Below, piece by piece: positions 1 to 8,823 of a stretch of 64,000 nucleotides of DNA. This stretch comes from an uncultured Porphyromonadaceae bacterium (lineage in GTDB: Bacteria > Bacteroidota > Bacteroidia > Bacteroidales > Barnesiellaceae). The stretch's first letter is position 1; each line of letters begins with the position of its first letter. A program made the position numbers and the translations under genes. The stretch spans positions 55,526-119,525 of the forward strand of contig UPYI01000010.1 in the NCBI GenBank assembly GCA_900538555.1, given 5' to 3'. The notes below the pieces were generated by a model. It was not told where the DNA came from, made no database searches, and was given only the letters and a program-made list of their open reading frames with translations.

Positions 1-2
1 GT

Positions 3-1418
3 TTGTATGCCGTATCGACTACGCTCGAACTGGATGAGACGAAACGCTATCTGCTGGAAGAACTGGAAGAGAGTCAAAGCCGTTTGCTCTCGTCGTACGG
101 AAACCGGAACCAAAATCAGGATCTGGTGACTTTGCGCCATCAGTTTTCGATTGAGACACCCGATGGGGCTATTACGGGATTTTCTTTTCTGCGCGAGCAA
201 AGCGACATAACGTTTTTTCCGCCCGCCAAACCGGCTTCTCCGAATAAAAACAGCAACAGCCTGATCGATTCGTACAGCAACTTGCAGGAATTGCTGAAAG
301 GGAAATACCTTTATCAGCGTGGGTTGTTGAACGAAGTGATCCTGAATATTTTGAGTAAAGCCAGTACACGTCCGATACTGGAACGGATAGACCCCAAAAA
401 ACTGGACGGTTATCTGAAATCGGAACTGGAAAACAACGGGTTGAATGTGCCGTATCATTTCGCCATATTCAATAAGGCGGGACGGAAAATCTATCAGTCG
501 GAGAAATATAACCCGTCGAGCGGGACGGAGTTGTTCACGCAGATGATTTTCCAGAACGATCCGCCGAACCGGGCACATTATCTGAAAGTGTATTTCCCGA
601 CACAGCAGGACTATATTTTCAGTTCTATCCGGTTTATGATTCCGTCGTTTGCATTCACTATCATTCTGTTGGTCGTTTTCCTGTTTACGATCATTACCGT
701 ATTCCGGCAAAAGAAACTGACGGAGATGAAAAACGATTTCATCAACAACATGACGCACGAGTTTAAGACTCCGATATCGACCATATCGCTCGCCGCCCAG
801 ATGCTGAACGACCCGGGAGTAACCAAGAGTCCCGATATGTTCCGGCATATATCGGGGGTGATCAACGAGGAGACGAAACGGTTGCGCTTCCAGGTCGAGA
901 AGGTGTTGCAGATGTCTATGTTCGACCGGCAGAAAACGCAGATGAAGTTGCATACGGTAGACGTAAACGATGTGATTACGGGCGTAATGAGTACATTCAA
1001 ACTGAAAGTTGAATCGTATGGCGGGGTGATCGATGCGGAACTCGAAGCCGAAGATGCTATGGTCGAGGTCGATGAGATGCATTTTACCAATGTGATTTTC
1101 AATTTGCTCGATAACGCTGTGAAATACCGTCGGGAGGATGTGCCGCTCTCGTTGCTTATCCGTACGCGGACGGTCGGAGACCGGGCGGAAATCTCGATAC
1201 AAGACAACGGTATCGGTATAAAGAAGGAAAATTTGAAAAAGATATTTGAAAAGTTCTATCGGGTTTCGACCGGAAACCGTCACGATGTGAAAGGATTCGG
1301 ATTGGGGCTTGCCTATGTTTATAAAATAATCAAGGATCTCAAAGGCGATATACGCGCCGAGAGTGAATTGAACGAAGGTTCGACATTTATAATTACATTA
1401 CCTCTAATAAAAAAATAA
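3..1418 (+). CDS. rprX: Sensor histidine kinase, RprX-like (5' end missing)
   Basis: Membrane sensor kinase that would autophosphorylate on His and pass the phosphate to the response regulator encoded next. The reading frame is open at the window edge, so the first membrane segment and the true start lie outside. In the visible 471 codons I see a periplasmic sensor part, a membrane helix at about 210-234, the H-box MTHEFKTP with the phospho-accepting His at about 252, the N-box around Asn371, the G1 box DNGIG at about 401 and the G2 box GFGLGL at about 431. It ends 4 nt before the response regulator start, so the two are one operon. The RprX name rests on the pairing and overall look; the inducing signal is unknown. 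Confidence 0.9.
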   Translation: MYAVSTTLELDETKRYLLEELEESQSRLLSSYGNRNQNQDLVTLRHQFSIETPDGAITGFSFLREQSDITFFPPAKPASPNKNSNSLIDSYSNLQELLKGKYLYQRGLLNEVILNILSKASTRPILERIDPKKLDGYLKSELENNGLNVPYHFAIFNKAGRKIYQSEKYNPSSGTELFTQMIFQNDPPNRAHYLKVYFPTQQDYIFSSIRFMIPSFAFTIILLVVFLFTIITVFRQKKLTEMKNDFINNMTHEFKTPISTISLAAQMLNDPGVTKSPDMFRHISGVINEETKRLRFQVEKVLQMSMFDRQKTQMKLHTVDVNDVITGVMSTFKLKVESYGGVIDAELEAEDAMVEVDEMHFTNVIFNLLDNAVKYRREDVPLSLLIRTRTVGDRAEISIQDNGIGIKKENLKKIFEKFYRVSTGNRHDVKGFGLGLAYVYKIIKDLKGDIRAESELNEGSTFIITLPLIKK

Positions 1419-1422
1419 AGTT

Positions 1423-2133
1423 ATGGAAGAAAGATTGCGTATCCTACTATGCGAAGATGATGAGAATCTTGGCATGTTGCTCCGGGAGTATTTGCAAGCG
1501 AAAGGCTATTCCGCCGATCTCTTCTCCGATGGAGAAAGCGGCTACAAAGCTTTCCTGAAAGGTAAATACGACTTGTGTGTGCTCGATGTGATGATGCCCA
1601 AAAAAGACGGATTTACATTGGCGCAGGAGATCCGCACCGTAAACAGCGAGGTGCCTATTATTTTCTTGACGGCTAAATCGTTGAAAGAAGATATTCTGGA
1701 AGGCTTTAAGATCGGAGCCGATGATTACATTACCAAACCGTTCAGCATGGAAGAACTGGTGTTCCGTATCGAAGCTATTCTGCGCCGCGTAAAAGGCAAA
1801 AAAGGAAAAGAAGTGACGATGTACAAGATCGGTCGTTTCACGTTCGATACCCAGAAACAGGTATTGGCGATCGACGACAAAACGACGAAACTCACTACCA
1901 AGGAATCGGAGTTGCTCAGCCTGCTCTGTGCCCATGTGAATGAGATCCTCGAACGCAACTTTGCGTTGAAGACGATCTGGATCGACGACAACTATTTCAA
2001 CGCCCGCAGTATGGACGTTTATATCACCAAGTTGCGTAAACATTTGAAAGACGATCCGTCTATCGAGATCATCAATATTCATGGAAAGGGTTATAAACTT
2101 ATCGCACCCGAAATCGAAGCGAAAACCAAATAG
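1423..2133 (+). CDS. rprY: OmpR-family response regulator, RprY-like
   Basis: DNA-binding response regulator, the partner of the upstream kinase. The receiver domain (about 1-120) has the acidic pocket EDD at 11-13, the phospho-acceptor Asp55 in VLDVMMP and the conserved Lys105 in TKPF. The C-terminal winged helix (about 130-228) has the LTTKESELLSLL and RSMDVYITKLRKHL signatures of the OmpR/PhoB class. 236 aa is the usual length. The ATG at 1423 lies just after the kinase stop codon. A strong hairpin terminator follows at 2152. Target genes cannot be read from this window. Confidence 0.93.
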   Translation: MEERLRILLCEDDENLGMLLREYLQAKGYSADLFSDGESGYKAFLKGKYDLCVLDVMMPKKDGFTLAQEIRTVNSEVPIIFLTAKSLKEDILEGFKIGADDYITKPFSMEELVFRIEAILRRVKGKKGKEVTMYKIGRFTFDTQKQVLAIDDKTTKLTTKESELLSLLCAHVNEILERNFALKTIWIDDNYFNARSMDVYITKLRKHLKDDPSIEIINIHGKGYKLIAPEIEAKTK

Positions 2134-2151
2134 GGAATAAATTTTCTGCAT

Positions 2152-2195
2152 AAAGGGGTTGTTTCAAAATCTGTATTTGAGGCAACCCCTTTTTC
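2152..2195 (+). terminator. Rho-independent terminator after rprXY
   Basis: AAGGGGTTG pairs with CAACCCCTT, with extra A/T pairs toward the loop, followed by TTTTT. It closes the kinase/regulator operon and is directly followed by a dispersed intergenic repeat (2196-2320). Confidence 0.8.
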
Positions 2196-2320
2196 GGTAC
2201 GTAAGAATGTCTAAGATGCAAGGCGTAGAGGGTGAGGACGACAGGGGGGTACTGACGTAAACTACTTAGTCCGAATTCCGATGGCAACGCGGCAGATTGG
2301 ATATTATGGCACATTGACCT
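2196..2320. repeat. Dispersed post-terminator repeat, copy 1
   Basis: About 125 bp that matches 40173-40300 over most of its length. Shared blocks include CTAAGATGC, GGCGTAGAGG, GAGGACGACAGG, GACGTAAAC and CCGAATTCCGATGGCA. The ends form an imperfect inverted repeat. Both full copies start directly after the T-tract of a terminator that belongs to the same hairpin family. I see no gene in 2134-2470. Confidence 0.75.
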
Positions 2321-2423
2321 TTTCGGTGCGTCCGGACATACAGCCGTTTGCAATCGACCTGCATTTTGAAGCCGTCTCTGTAACTTTTACTTCGTAAAAT
2401 CGCTGCTCTTAACAGAAAATCGT

Positions 2424-2431
2424 TATTTTTG
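2424..2431 (+). promoter_or_regulatory. -7 box for the acyltransferase gene
   Basis: TATTTTTG matches the Bacteroidetes -7 consensus TAnnTTTG. No clear -33 box lies at the right distance. It puts the transcript start near 2438, which favours the ATG at 2471 over the earlier TTG at 2429. Confidence 0.5.
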
Positions 2432-2470
2432 CATATTCATCGAATGCATTTAGAATATCAACGACAGACT

Positions 2471-3214
2471 ATGAAAGTCATATATTTTATCTACCAATGG
2501 TTCATCGCATTTCCCATTTTGCTGGTAATTACCATGCTGACGGCGATTGTTACGATTATCGGTTGCACATTCAGTCGTAGCAGTTTTTGGAGCTATCGGA
2601 TCCCGTCGCTTTGGGCGCGGATATTCTGTTATATTACGTTGGTGCGGGTGAAAGTCGAGGGAAGGGAAAATATCGACCGGAAGACCTCTTACGTATTTGT
2701 ATCCAATCACCAGGGTGCGTACGATATATTCACCATTTACGGATTCTTGCATCACGACTTTAAATGGATGATGAAAGTAAGCCTGCGCAGCATTCCGTTG
2801 GTCGGTTTCGCTTGCGAGAAAGCCGGGCACATCATGGTCGATAAGAGCAGTCCCAAACGGATCAAGGAGACGATGACAACAGCCGAAGAACGTCTGAAAG
2901 GCGGGACTTCACTGGTGGTATTCCCCGAAGGAGCCCGCACATGGGACGGTAATCTGCGCCCATTCAAACGGGGGGCATACCAGTTGGCGGTTGAATTCGG
3001 TTTGCCGGTTGTACCTCTTACGATCGACGGCGCGTTCGATGTAATGCCTCGTTCGACGTATCAGATTCGTCCGGGCAAAATCAAGCTGACGATACATAAA
3101 CCGATCTTTCCCGATGAGGCAGAGGGACATAACCTCGATACCTTGATGCAGGAGTCGTACGATGCGATTCAGTCGGTATTGCCCGTACGCGACGGTAGTG
3201 CAAAAAAAAGTTAA
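2471..3214 (+). CDS. plsC: Lysophospholipid (1-acylglycerol-3-phosphate) acyltransferase
   Basis: Membrane enzyme of the PlsC family, which moves an acyl chain onto lysophosphatidic acid (or a related lysolipid) in phospholipid synthesis. An N-terminal hydrophobic segment spans about 8-32. The catalytic HX4D motif is NHQGAYD (His80, Asp85) and the glycerophosphate-binding motif is FPEGAR at about 151-156. I chose the ATG at 2471 (247 aa), which starts directly with MKVIYFIYQW before the hydrophobic helix; upstream in-frame TTG and ATG codons lie in or before the promoter. The gene stands alone. The exact acceptor (phospholipid or an ornithine-type lipid) is not decided by sequence. Confidence 0.88.
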   Translation: MKVIYFIYQWFIAFPILLVITMLTAIVTIIGCTFSRSSFWSYRIPSLWARIFCYITLVRVKVEGRENIDRKTSYVFVSNHQGAYDIFTIYGFLHHDFKWMMKVSLRSIPLVGFACEKAGHIMVDKSSPKRIKETMTTAEERLKGGTSLVVFPEGARTWDGNLRPFKRGAYQLAVEFGLPVVPLTIDGAFDVMPRSTYQIRPGKIKLTIHKPIFPDEAEGHNLDTLMQESYDAIQSVLPVRDGSAKKS

Positions 3215-3263
3215 TGCTCGCATTTTTTAGGGCAAAGATGTGTGTCGGGAAAAAATAATTTCG

Positions 3264-3271
3264 CACCTTTG
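3264..3271 (+). promoter_or_regulatory. -7 box of the tRNA-Gln promoter
   Basis: CACCTTTG (7/8 match to TAnnTTTG) 20 nt before the tRNA. The 16 nt from ACCTTTGC onward are identical to those at the putative small-RNA promoter at 54078, which suggests a shared strong stable-RNA type promoter. Confidence 0.55.
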
Positions 3272-3290
3272 CAAACGAAAAACGCAAGTT

Positions 3291-3361
3291 TGTCCAGTGG
3301 TGTAATGGTAGCACTTCGGATTCTGGTTCCGCCTGTGAGGGTTCGAGTCCTTCCTGGACAA
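3291..3361 (+). tRNA. tRNA-Gln (anticodon CTG)
   Basis: A cloverleaf can be drawn: acceptor TGTCCAG/CTGGACA, a D-arm with GTG/CAC, an anticodon stem CGGA/TCCG with loop TTCTGGT (anticodon CTG) and a T-arm GAGGG TTCGAGT CCTTC. The discriminator base is A and CCA is not encoded. The loop resembles the glutamine CTG tRNA of other bacteria. It stands alone, with its own promoter and terminator. Confidence 0.9.
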
Positions 3362-3362
3362 C

Positions 3363-3400
3363 AAAGACGCCTGAAAGAAAATTTTCTTTCGGGCGTCTTT
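3363..3400 (+). terminator. Terminator after tRNA-Gln
   Basis: Near-perfect hairpin: AAAGACGCC(T)GAAAGAAAA pairs with TTTTCTTTCGGGCGTCTTT, followed by GTTT. Confidence 0.8.
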
Positions 3401-3883
3401 GTTTGGATAGCACTGGGGAGGGGGAGGCATAAGTGATCCGTAGTGGTTGGACTAATTGCAAAAAAAGTATACCGGGAAAAGCATATGTAAAAGCTGTTGC
3501 AGGATGGATTGCAGGGATACCGGTTAGGGGCATTGTATCGGGTTCGTACGGCGATTGTTAATGGAGTCCGTTCGGGGCGTAGTGCTTATTATTAAAATAT
3601 TTTTAAATAAAAGTATCGTTTTTCCTGTTTTCATATAGAATATTTATATTTGCCTTAAAGAATTGGCTTTATCAACGCGAATCGGGTTATGCCGATGACC
3701 GCTATTCTTTTTCGACAGATATATTGTTTTGTATATTTGGCTATGTCCGGTATAGGGGCGGTTCGGTAAAAAACGGACATGTTTGTTTTGCTCTTATCTT
3801 CTGCTATATCGGCAAATAGGGATGAAGCCAAGGTGAATGTTGCGAATCTGTTCTTCGCCATTTGCTCGATTAATTTTTTTAGC
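3401..3883 (+). promoter_or_regulatory. Long intergenic stretch with two -7 boxes before the CNNM gene
   Basis: No convincing gene here. Two perfect TATATTTG boxes lie at 3645-3652 and 3732-3739; T-rich TTTC and TTTT stretches lie 20 nt upstream of each at -33. Transcription from either gives a 5' leader of about 140-230 nt before the ATG at 3884. I see no recognised riboswitch in the leader. Confidence 0.45.
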
Positions 3884-5164
3884 ATGAATGAGATAATCAT
3901 TATCATTGTATTGATTTTGTTGAATGGTGTCTTCTCGATGTCCGAGATAGCCATTATTTCCGCACGAAAAACACGTCTTGCTTCGGATATAAAGCGAGGC
4001 AGCAAGTCTGCGAAAACCGCAATGGATCTGGCGAATGAGCCCGATCGTTTCCTTTCGACGGTACAGATCGGAATTACTTTGATCGGGATTCTTACCGGTT
4101 TGTATTCGGGAGATAAATTGGCTGACGGATTTAAGGATATATTGGTCGGGTGGGGTGTGTCGGCATCCTATGCACATCCGGTGGCACAATCGGTGATTGT
4201 CGTGGCGGTGACCTACCTGACACTTGTACTTGGAGAGTTGCTGCCGAAACGGATCGGGCTGAGTATTTCGGAAGCGGTGGCGAAATTGGTGGCGCGTCCG
4301 ATGCAGATCCTTTCGGTGATTGCCGCCCCGTTCGTATGGATTCTCTCTCGTAGCACCTCATTACTGTTCAAATTGTTGAACTTGCATTCGGCTGAGGCGA
4401 AAGTAACGGAAGAGGAGATCAAGTCTATCATTCAGGAAGGGGCGGACGACGGCGAAGTCCAAGCCGTCGAACAGAACATCATGGAGCGGGTATTTTTGCT
4501 CGACGATCTGAAAGTCAGTTCGATCATGACGCATCGCAACGATCTGTTATGGTTCGATATAAATATGAACCGGGAGCAGGTGCGGGCGATCCTTGCGGAG
4601 CATTTGTTCGATTCTTACCCCGTGGCAGACGGTTCTCTCGACGAGATTGTGGGAGTAGTGGCGTTGAAAGATCTGGTGCTGAAATTAGACAGCCCCGATT
4701 TCAACCTTCGGAATGTAATCAGCCAGCCCGCCTATTTCCATGAGAACATGAATGTCTATAAAGCACTCGAACAGATGAAGGCTTCCGGTATCGGACGGGC
4801 TTTGATCTGCGACGAGTTCGGCTCGTGTCAGGGTATCGTTACTTTACGCGATATATTGGAAGTGCTTATCGGGACGATGAACGAGCCGCAACAGGAGCCC
4901 GACATCGTGAAACGTACCGATGCCGAAGGTTGGCTGGTCGATGGACAATGTGCTTTTTACGATTTCCTGACTTTCTTCGACAAGGAGGAGTTATGTTCCG
5001 ATTATAATTACAACACGTTGAGCGGTTTGATTCTGGAAGAACTGGAACACATCCCGGTTACGGGCGAGACGCTTTGCTGGAACGAATTCAAATTTGAAAT
5101 AGTCGATATGGACGGTGCGCGGATCGACAAGGTGTGTGTGACCAAATGCGACAAGACGGAATGA
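3884..5164 (+). CDS. CNNM/CorC-type hemolysin-family membrane protein with CBS domains
   Basis: Inner-membrane protein of the CNNM (DUF21) - CBS pair - CorC_HlyC architecture, a family linked to Mg2+/Co2+ transport; some Bacteroidetes members (GldE) serve gliding. Residues about 1-190 hold several hydrophobic helices, about 200-330 the two CBS motifs and about 345-425 the C-terminal CorC_HlyC domain. I start at the ATG of MNEIIIIIVL (426 aa, the usual size); an in-frame ATG at 3779 would add 35 residues that do not look like the family. The stop codon overlaps the start of the acetyltransferase gene (ATGA), so the two are translationally coupled. Confidence 0.85.
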   Translation: MNEIIIIIVLILLNGVFSMSEIAIISARKTRLASDIKRGSKSAKTAMDLANEPDRFLSTVQIGITLIGILTGLYSGDKLADGFKDILVGWGVSASYAHPVAQSVIVVAVTYLTLVLGELLPKRIGLSISEAVAKLVARPMQILSVIAAPFVWILSRSTSLLFKLLNLHSAEAKVTEEEIKSIIQEGADDGEVQAVEQNIMERVFLLDDLKVSSIMTHRNDLLWFDINMNREQVRAILAEHLFDSYPVADGSLDEIVGVVALKDLVLKLDSPDFNLRNVISQPAYFHENMNVYKALEQMKASGIGRALICDEFGSCQGIVTLRDILEVLIGTMNEPQQEPDIVKRTDAEGWLVDGQCAFYDFLTFFDKEELCSDYNYNTLSGLILEELEHIPVTGETLCWNEFKFEIVDMDGARIDKVCVTKCDKTE

Positions 5165-5766
5165 CAGAGAAGGAAAAACGGGTTGCCGGGATGCCGTACG
5201 ATCCGAACCACGATGCCGAGCTGCTGGACGAGATGTCGCGGGCGGGAGAACTCTGTTGGCGTTACAATTCATTATCTCCGCAAGATGAAGCTGCCCGCAA
5301 GGAATTGCTCCGTACTCTGTTGGGTAGGGTCGGAGACGATTTCACCATCCGTTCGCCTTTTTTCTGCGATTATGGCTACAACATAACGATCGGACGGAAT
5401 TTCTTTGCCAATGTCAATTGGGTGGTGCTCGATGCAGCTCCGGTAACGATAGGCGATAACGTATTTATCGCGCCGAATGTCGGGATTTATACTGCCGGTC
5501 ATCCGTTGGATGCGGAGGAGCGTGGCAGGGGGACAGAATATGCCCGGGCGGTGACGATCGGGAACGATGTATGGATCGGGGCGGGTGTATCGGTTTTACC
5601 CGGAGTGACGATTGGCGATAGGGTTGTAATCGGAGCCGGAAGTGTAGTGAACCGGGATATACCTGCCGATTCGCTGGCAGTAGGTAATCCTTGCCGGGTA
5701 GTCCGTTCGTTGAAGAAGGACCCGGCTTCCGATACGGACTTTGAGCCGAAGAGCAGAAAAATATAG
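5161..5766 (+). CDS. maa: Sugar O-acetyltransferase (maltose/galactoside acetyltransferase family)
   Basis: Cytoplasmic acetyl-CoA-dependent O-acetyltransferase. The N-terminal Mac domain (about 1-60, MPYDPNHDAEL...RAGELCWRYN) is followed by left-handed beta-helix hexapeptide repeats such as ITIGRN, VTIGDNVFIAPN, VTIGNDVWIGAG and VTIGDRVVIGAGSVV. The catalytic His is in YTAGHPLD. I start at the ATG that overlaps the upstream stop by 4 nt (201 aa), which is typical for the family; an earlier ATG at 5134 lies inside the CNNM gene. The family is usually a detoxification enzyme for sugars; the real substrate is unknown. Confidence 0.88.
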   Translation: MTEKEKRVAGMPYDPNHDAELLDEMSRAGELCWRYNSLSPQDEAARKELLRTLLGRVGDDFTIRSPFFCDYGYNITIGRNFFANVNWVVLDAAPVTIGDNVFIAPNVGIYTAGHPLDAEERGRGTEYARAVTIGNDVWIGAGVSVLPGVTIGDRVVIGAGSVVNRDIPADSLAVGNPCRVVRSLKKDPASDTDFEPKSRKI

Positions 5767-5820
5767 AAAGGAAGATAAATAGTTATGCCCGAAAACATAC
5801 CGGCATTGCTTTTTTATTAT

Positions 5821-5828
5821 TAAATTTG
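5821..5828 (+). promoter_or_regulatory. -7 box for pheS
   Basis: TAAATTTG, a perfect TAnnTTTG, 27 nt before the pheS ATG. No clear -33 partner. Confidence 0.45.
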
Positions 5829-5854
5829 CAACTGAATTTTGAAAAACAAAGGCA

Positions 5855-6871
5855 ATGATTGAGAAGATAAATCGTTTAAAAGCCGAAATAGAGAATTTAA
5901 AGGCTTCCAGATCGGACGAAATAGAAGCAATCCGCATTAAATATCTGAGTAAGAAAGGCGAAATATCGCAACTGTTCAACGACTTTCGGGAAGTGGCTGC
6001 TGACCAGAAAAAAGAGGTCGGCAAATTGCTGAACGAACTGAAAGAACGTGCGACTACCCGGATCAACGAACTGAAAGCAGAGTTCGAGAATACGGGAGAA
6101 GCGGTGAATATCGACCTTACCCGCACGCCCTATCCGGCTAAGTTGGGTTCGCGTCACCCGCTTTCGATTGTGAAAAATGAGATTTGCGATATATTCGGAC
6201 GTCTCGGTTTTACGATTGCCGAAGGTCCGGAGGTAGAAGACGACTGGCACGTATTCTCTTCATTGAACTTTGCGGAAGATCACCCTGCCCGCGATATGCA
6301 GGATACGTTCTTTATCCAACGTTCGCCCGACGTGCTGTTGCGTACACACACCTCGTCGGTGCAATCGCGTGTGATGGAGCACACCCAGCCGCCGATCCGC
6401 ATCATCTGTCCGGGTCGCGTCTATCGTAACGAAGCGATCTCGTATCGTGCACACTGTTTCTTCCATCAGGTAGAGGCCTTGTATGTCGATAAGAATGTTT
6501 CGTTTGCCGATCTGAAACAAACCCTGCTCTATTTTGCGAAAGAGATGTTCGGCAACGATACGAAAATACGTCTGCGTCCCTCTTACTTCCCCTTTACCGA
6601 ACCTTCTGCCGAAATGGACATCTCCTGTAACCTGTGCGGCGGGAAAGGCTGTGCTTTCTGCAAACATACCGGTTGGGTGGAAATATTGGGCTGCGGAATG
6701 GTCGATCCCAATGTGTTGGAAGCCTGCGGTATCGATAGCAAGGTATATAGCGGTTTTGCTTTGGGTATGGGTGTTGAGCGTATCACCAACTTGAAATATC
6801 AGGTAAAAGACCTGCGCATGTTCTCGGAGAACGATGTCCGTTTCTTGGAAGAATTTGAATCTGCGCACTGA
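5855..6871 (+). CDS. pheS: Phenylalanine-tRNA ligase alpha subunit
   Basis: Catalytic alpha subunit of the alpha2-beta2 synthetase that charges tRNA-Phe. The N-terminal coiled coil (about 1-85) is followed by the class II core: motif 2 around ICPGRVYRNEAISYRAHCFFHQVEAL at about 185-210, and motif 3 GFALGMGVERI at about 305-315. 338 aa is normal. The core contains a CxxC pair set, CNLCGGKGCAFC at about 256-267, which could bind zinc. pheT is not adjacent. Note that Phe/Tyr biosynthesis in this same window is under a charged-tRNA-sensing attenuator. Confidence 0.95.
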   Translation: MIEKINRLKAEIENLKASRSDEIEAIRIKYLSKKGEISQLFNDFREVAADQKKEVGKLLNELKERATTRINELKAEFENTGEAVNIDLTRTPYPAKLGSRHPLSIVKNEICDIFGRLGFTIAEGPEVEDDWHVFSSLNFAEDHPARDMQDTFFIQRSPDVLLRTHTSSVQSRVMEHTQPPIRIICPGRVYRNEAISYRAHCFFHQVEALYVDKNVSFADLKQTLLYFAKEMFGNDTKIRLRPSYFPFTEPSAEMDISCNLCGGKGCAFCKHTGWVEILGCGMVDPNVLEACGIDSKVYSGFALGMGVERITNLKYQVKDLRMFSENDVRFLEEFESAH

Positions 6872-6919
6872 TAAGCCGATAAGATAAATACGGGACGGTG
6901 CGTCGAAATGACACGTCTA

Positions 6920-6965
6920 AAAGGGGTTGCGTCGAAAACTTGCATTTCGAAACGCCCCTTTCTTT
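6920..6965 (+). terminator. Terminator after pheS
   Basis: AAGGGG-TTGCGTCGAAA pairs with TTTCGAAACG-CCCCTT, followed by TCTTT. Same hairpin family as 2152, 8824, 22590 and 40132. Confidence 0.75.
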
Positions 6966-7017
6966 GTATAAACGGAAAAATAAACCGGGAGGCAACCTCC
7001 CTCAATAAAGATGCGGT

Positions 7018-7668
7018 ATGACCCTTAAAGAACGTTATCAAGGTGTAATCGAATGGTTTACGAATAATATGCCGGTGGCGGAAACCGAGTTGCATTACGA
7101 CTCTCCGTTTCAATTGCTGGTAGCGGTGATTCTGTCGGCGCAATGTACCGACAAGCGGGTGAACATGATCACGCCGGCTTTGTTCGAGGCATATCCCACG
7201 CCGGAAAAAATGGCGGCGGCAACCCCCGAGGAGGTATTCGAATACATCAAAAGCGTATCGTATCCCAATAATAAATCGAAACATCTGGTAGGTATGGCAC
7301 GCCGTCTGTTGGACGAATTTGGAGGCGTGATTCCGTCCGAGGTCGAAGAGTTGCAAAAACTGCCGGGAGTAGGGCGTAAGACCGCCAATGTTGTGGCATC
7401 GGTTGTATTCAACAAGGAAGCGATGGCGGTCGATACCCATGTGTTCCGTGTGTCGAACCGCATCGGTTTGACCAACCATTCCAAAACGCCGCTCGAAACC
7501 GAACGGACTTTGGTAAAGAATATTCCCGGACACCTCCTTCCCATAGCGCATCATTGGCTTATTCTGCATGGTCGCTATGTATGTACGGCGCGTAAGCCGA
7601 ACTGTCTGGAATGCGGTATCCGGGAATATTGCAAATCGTATAATCCCGATTTTAAATCCGGGGAATAA
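7018..7668 (+). CDS. nth: Endonuclease III (DNA glycosylase/AP lyase)
   Basis: Base-excision repair enzyme that removes oxidised pyrimidines and nicks the AP site. The helix-hairpin-helix LPGVGRKTA carries the catalytic Lys121, and AVDTHVFRV carries Asp139. The [4Fe-4S] ligands C-x6-C-x2-C-x5-C are Cys189, 196, 199 and 205. 216 aa is standard. The 3' end overlaps the convergent manA gene by 17 nt. Confidence 0.96.
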   Translation: MTLKERYQGVIEWFTNNMPVAETELHYDSPFQLLVAVILSAQCTDKRVNMITPALFEAYPTPEKMAAATPEEVFEYIKSVSYPNNKSKHLVGMARRLLDEFGGVIPSEVEELQKLPGVGRKTANVVASVVFNKEAMAVDTHVFRVSNRIGLTNHSKTPLETERTLVKNIPGHLLPIAHHWLILHGRYVCTARKPNCLECGIREYCKSYNPDFKSGE

Positions 7669-8632
7669 AGCTCTCCAAGATTTTGGCATCTTGCCGGGCT
7701 TCGATCGTTATCTCTTTCATCGAGGCGGGGACTAACAGGGTCTGACCCTGGCACAAGGTGGTCTTTTCTCCGTTGGCATCGGTAAATACCGCTTCTCCTG
7801 CCATGCAAATGTAGATGACAAACGAATCGAGCGACGCGATATCGCGTTTTACACAATGCGAAAGTTCCAGCAAGTCGGTTGTAAAGTAAGAACATTCGAC
7901 TACCGGTACGAAGCTGTCGGTTTTTGAAGTGTACACGGTTTTCATGCGGTCGCCGCACATCGTGTAGTCGATAGCGTCTTTGGCTTGCTCGGTATGCAGC
8001 TGGCGTCCGTTTCCTTGTGCGTCTTTACGGTTGTAGTCGTAGATACGGTAGGTGATGTCGGAGCTTTGTTGTATTTCGGCGATCAGCAACCCTTTACCGA
8101 TGGCATGGACGCATCCGGCGGGCAAGAAGAAAACATCGCCGCTTTTCACTGCGTGGAATTGCAGTACATCCATGATCGTATTGTTCTCTACACGTGCCAC
8201 ATACTCTTCGGGAGTGATCTGGTGTGTGAAGCCGGAGTAAAGACCTGCACCCGGTTCTGCTTCTATGACATACCACATTTCGGTTTTTCCGAACGAGTTG
8301 TGGCGGATTTTTGCCATTTCGTCGTTAGGGTGTACTTGGATGGAGAGGTTGTCGCGTGCGTCGATGAATTTGATCAGCAACGGGAACTTCTCGCCGAAAC
8401 GTTCCATTACGTGCTTGCCCAGCAGATTTTCTTTGTCGCGGGCGATCAGGTCGGTTAAGGACATGCCTTTGTCCGTGCCCTCTTTCACAACCGAAACCGA
8501 ACCGTTTACAGCCGATATTTCCCAACTTTCGCCGATTTGTTCTTGCGAAGTCTGTACATTCTTGAACCGGGCGATTTTGTCTCCGCCCCAGATTACACTT
8601 TTGAAGATGTCTTCAAATTTTAAAAGATACAT
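7652..8632 (-). CDS. manA: Mannose-6-phosphate isomerase, class I
   Basis: Cupin-fold zinc enzyme that interconverts mannose-6-phosphate and fructose-6-phosphate, linking mannose use and GDP-mannose supply to glycolysis. The metal-binding motif IQVHPND lies at about 98-104, followed by EMWYVI, and the second half has the PAGCVHAIGKG motif. 326 aa matches the short bacterial form. It stands alone on the minus strand and converges with nth, with a good promoter box at 8748. Confidence 0.93.
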   Translation of the reverse strand: MYLLKFEDIFKSVIWGGDKIARFKNVQTSQEQIGESWEISAVNGSVSVVKEGTDKGMSLTDLIARDKENLLGKHVMERFGEKFPLLIKFIDARDNLSIQVHPNDEMAKIRHNSFGKTEMWYVIEAEPGAGLYSGFTHQITPEEYVARVENNTIMDVLQFHAVKSGDVFFLPAGCVHAIGKGLLIAEIQQSSDITYRIYDYNRKDAQGNGRQLHTEQAKDAIDYTMCGDRMKTVYTSKTDSFVPVVECSYFTTDLLELSHCVKRDIASLDSFVIYICMAGEAVFTDANGEKTTLCQGQTLLVPASMKEITIEARQDAKILESFIPRI

Positions 8633-8747
8633 ACTTGTTGTATTTAAGAGTTAATCAGTATTATTCTGTTGCAATCGAAAGGTATATGCTATCTGGTTGA
8701 ATATCTGAAAAATATTTGATTCCGACATTATCCTGTACGAACTGTTG

Positions 8748-8779
8748 CAAAAGTACAAAAAAATCGGGACGGCGAAAAA
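8748..8779 (-). promoter_or_regulatory. manA promoter
   Basis: Minus-strand -7 box TACTTTTG (8748-8755), with TTTT 20 nt further upstream (8776-8779). About 116 nt before the manA ATG. The rest of 8633-8949 holds only a terminator and a repeat remnant. Confidence 0.55.
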
Positions 8780-8823
8780 AATTGCCGCACGGTTTTCTTT
8801 TCAACCGGCGGCGTAAAAAACAA

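Noticed and set aside
3779..3883. N-terminal extension of the CNNM protein from the ATG at 3779
   Set aside because: The family starts with the hydrophobic helix that begins at 3884; the extension does not look like a signal peptide of this family.
6856..6871. Leader-peptide attenuation of pheS
   Set aside because: I looked at 5767-5854 upstream of pheS and found no Phe-rich frame and no alternative hairpins; only a -7 box is present.
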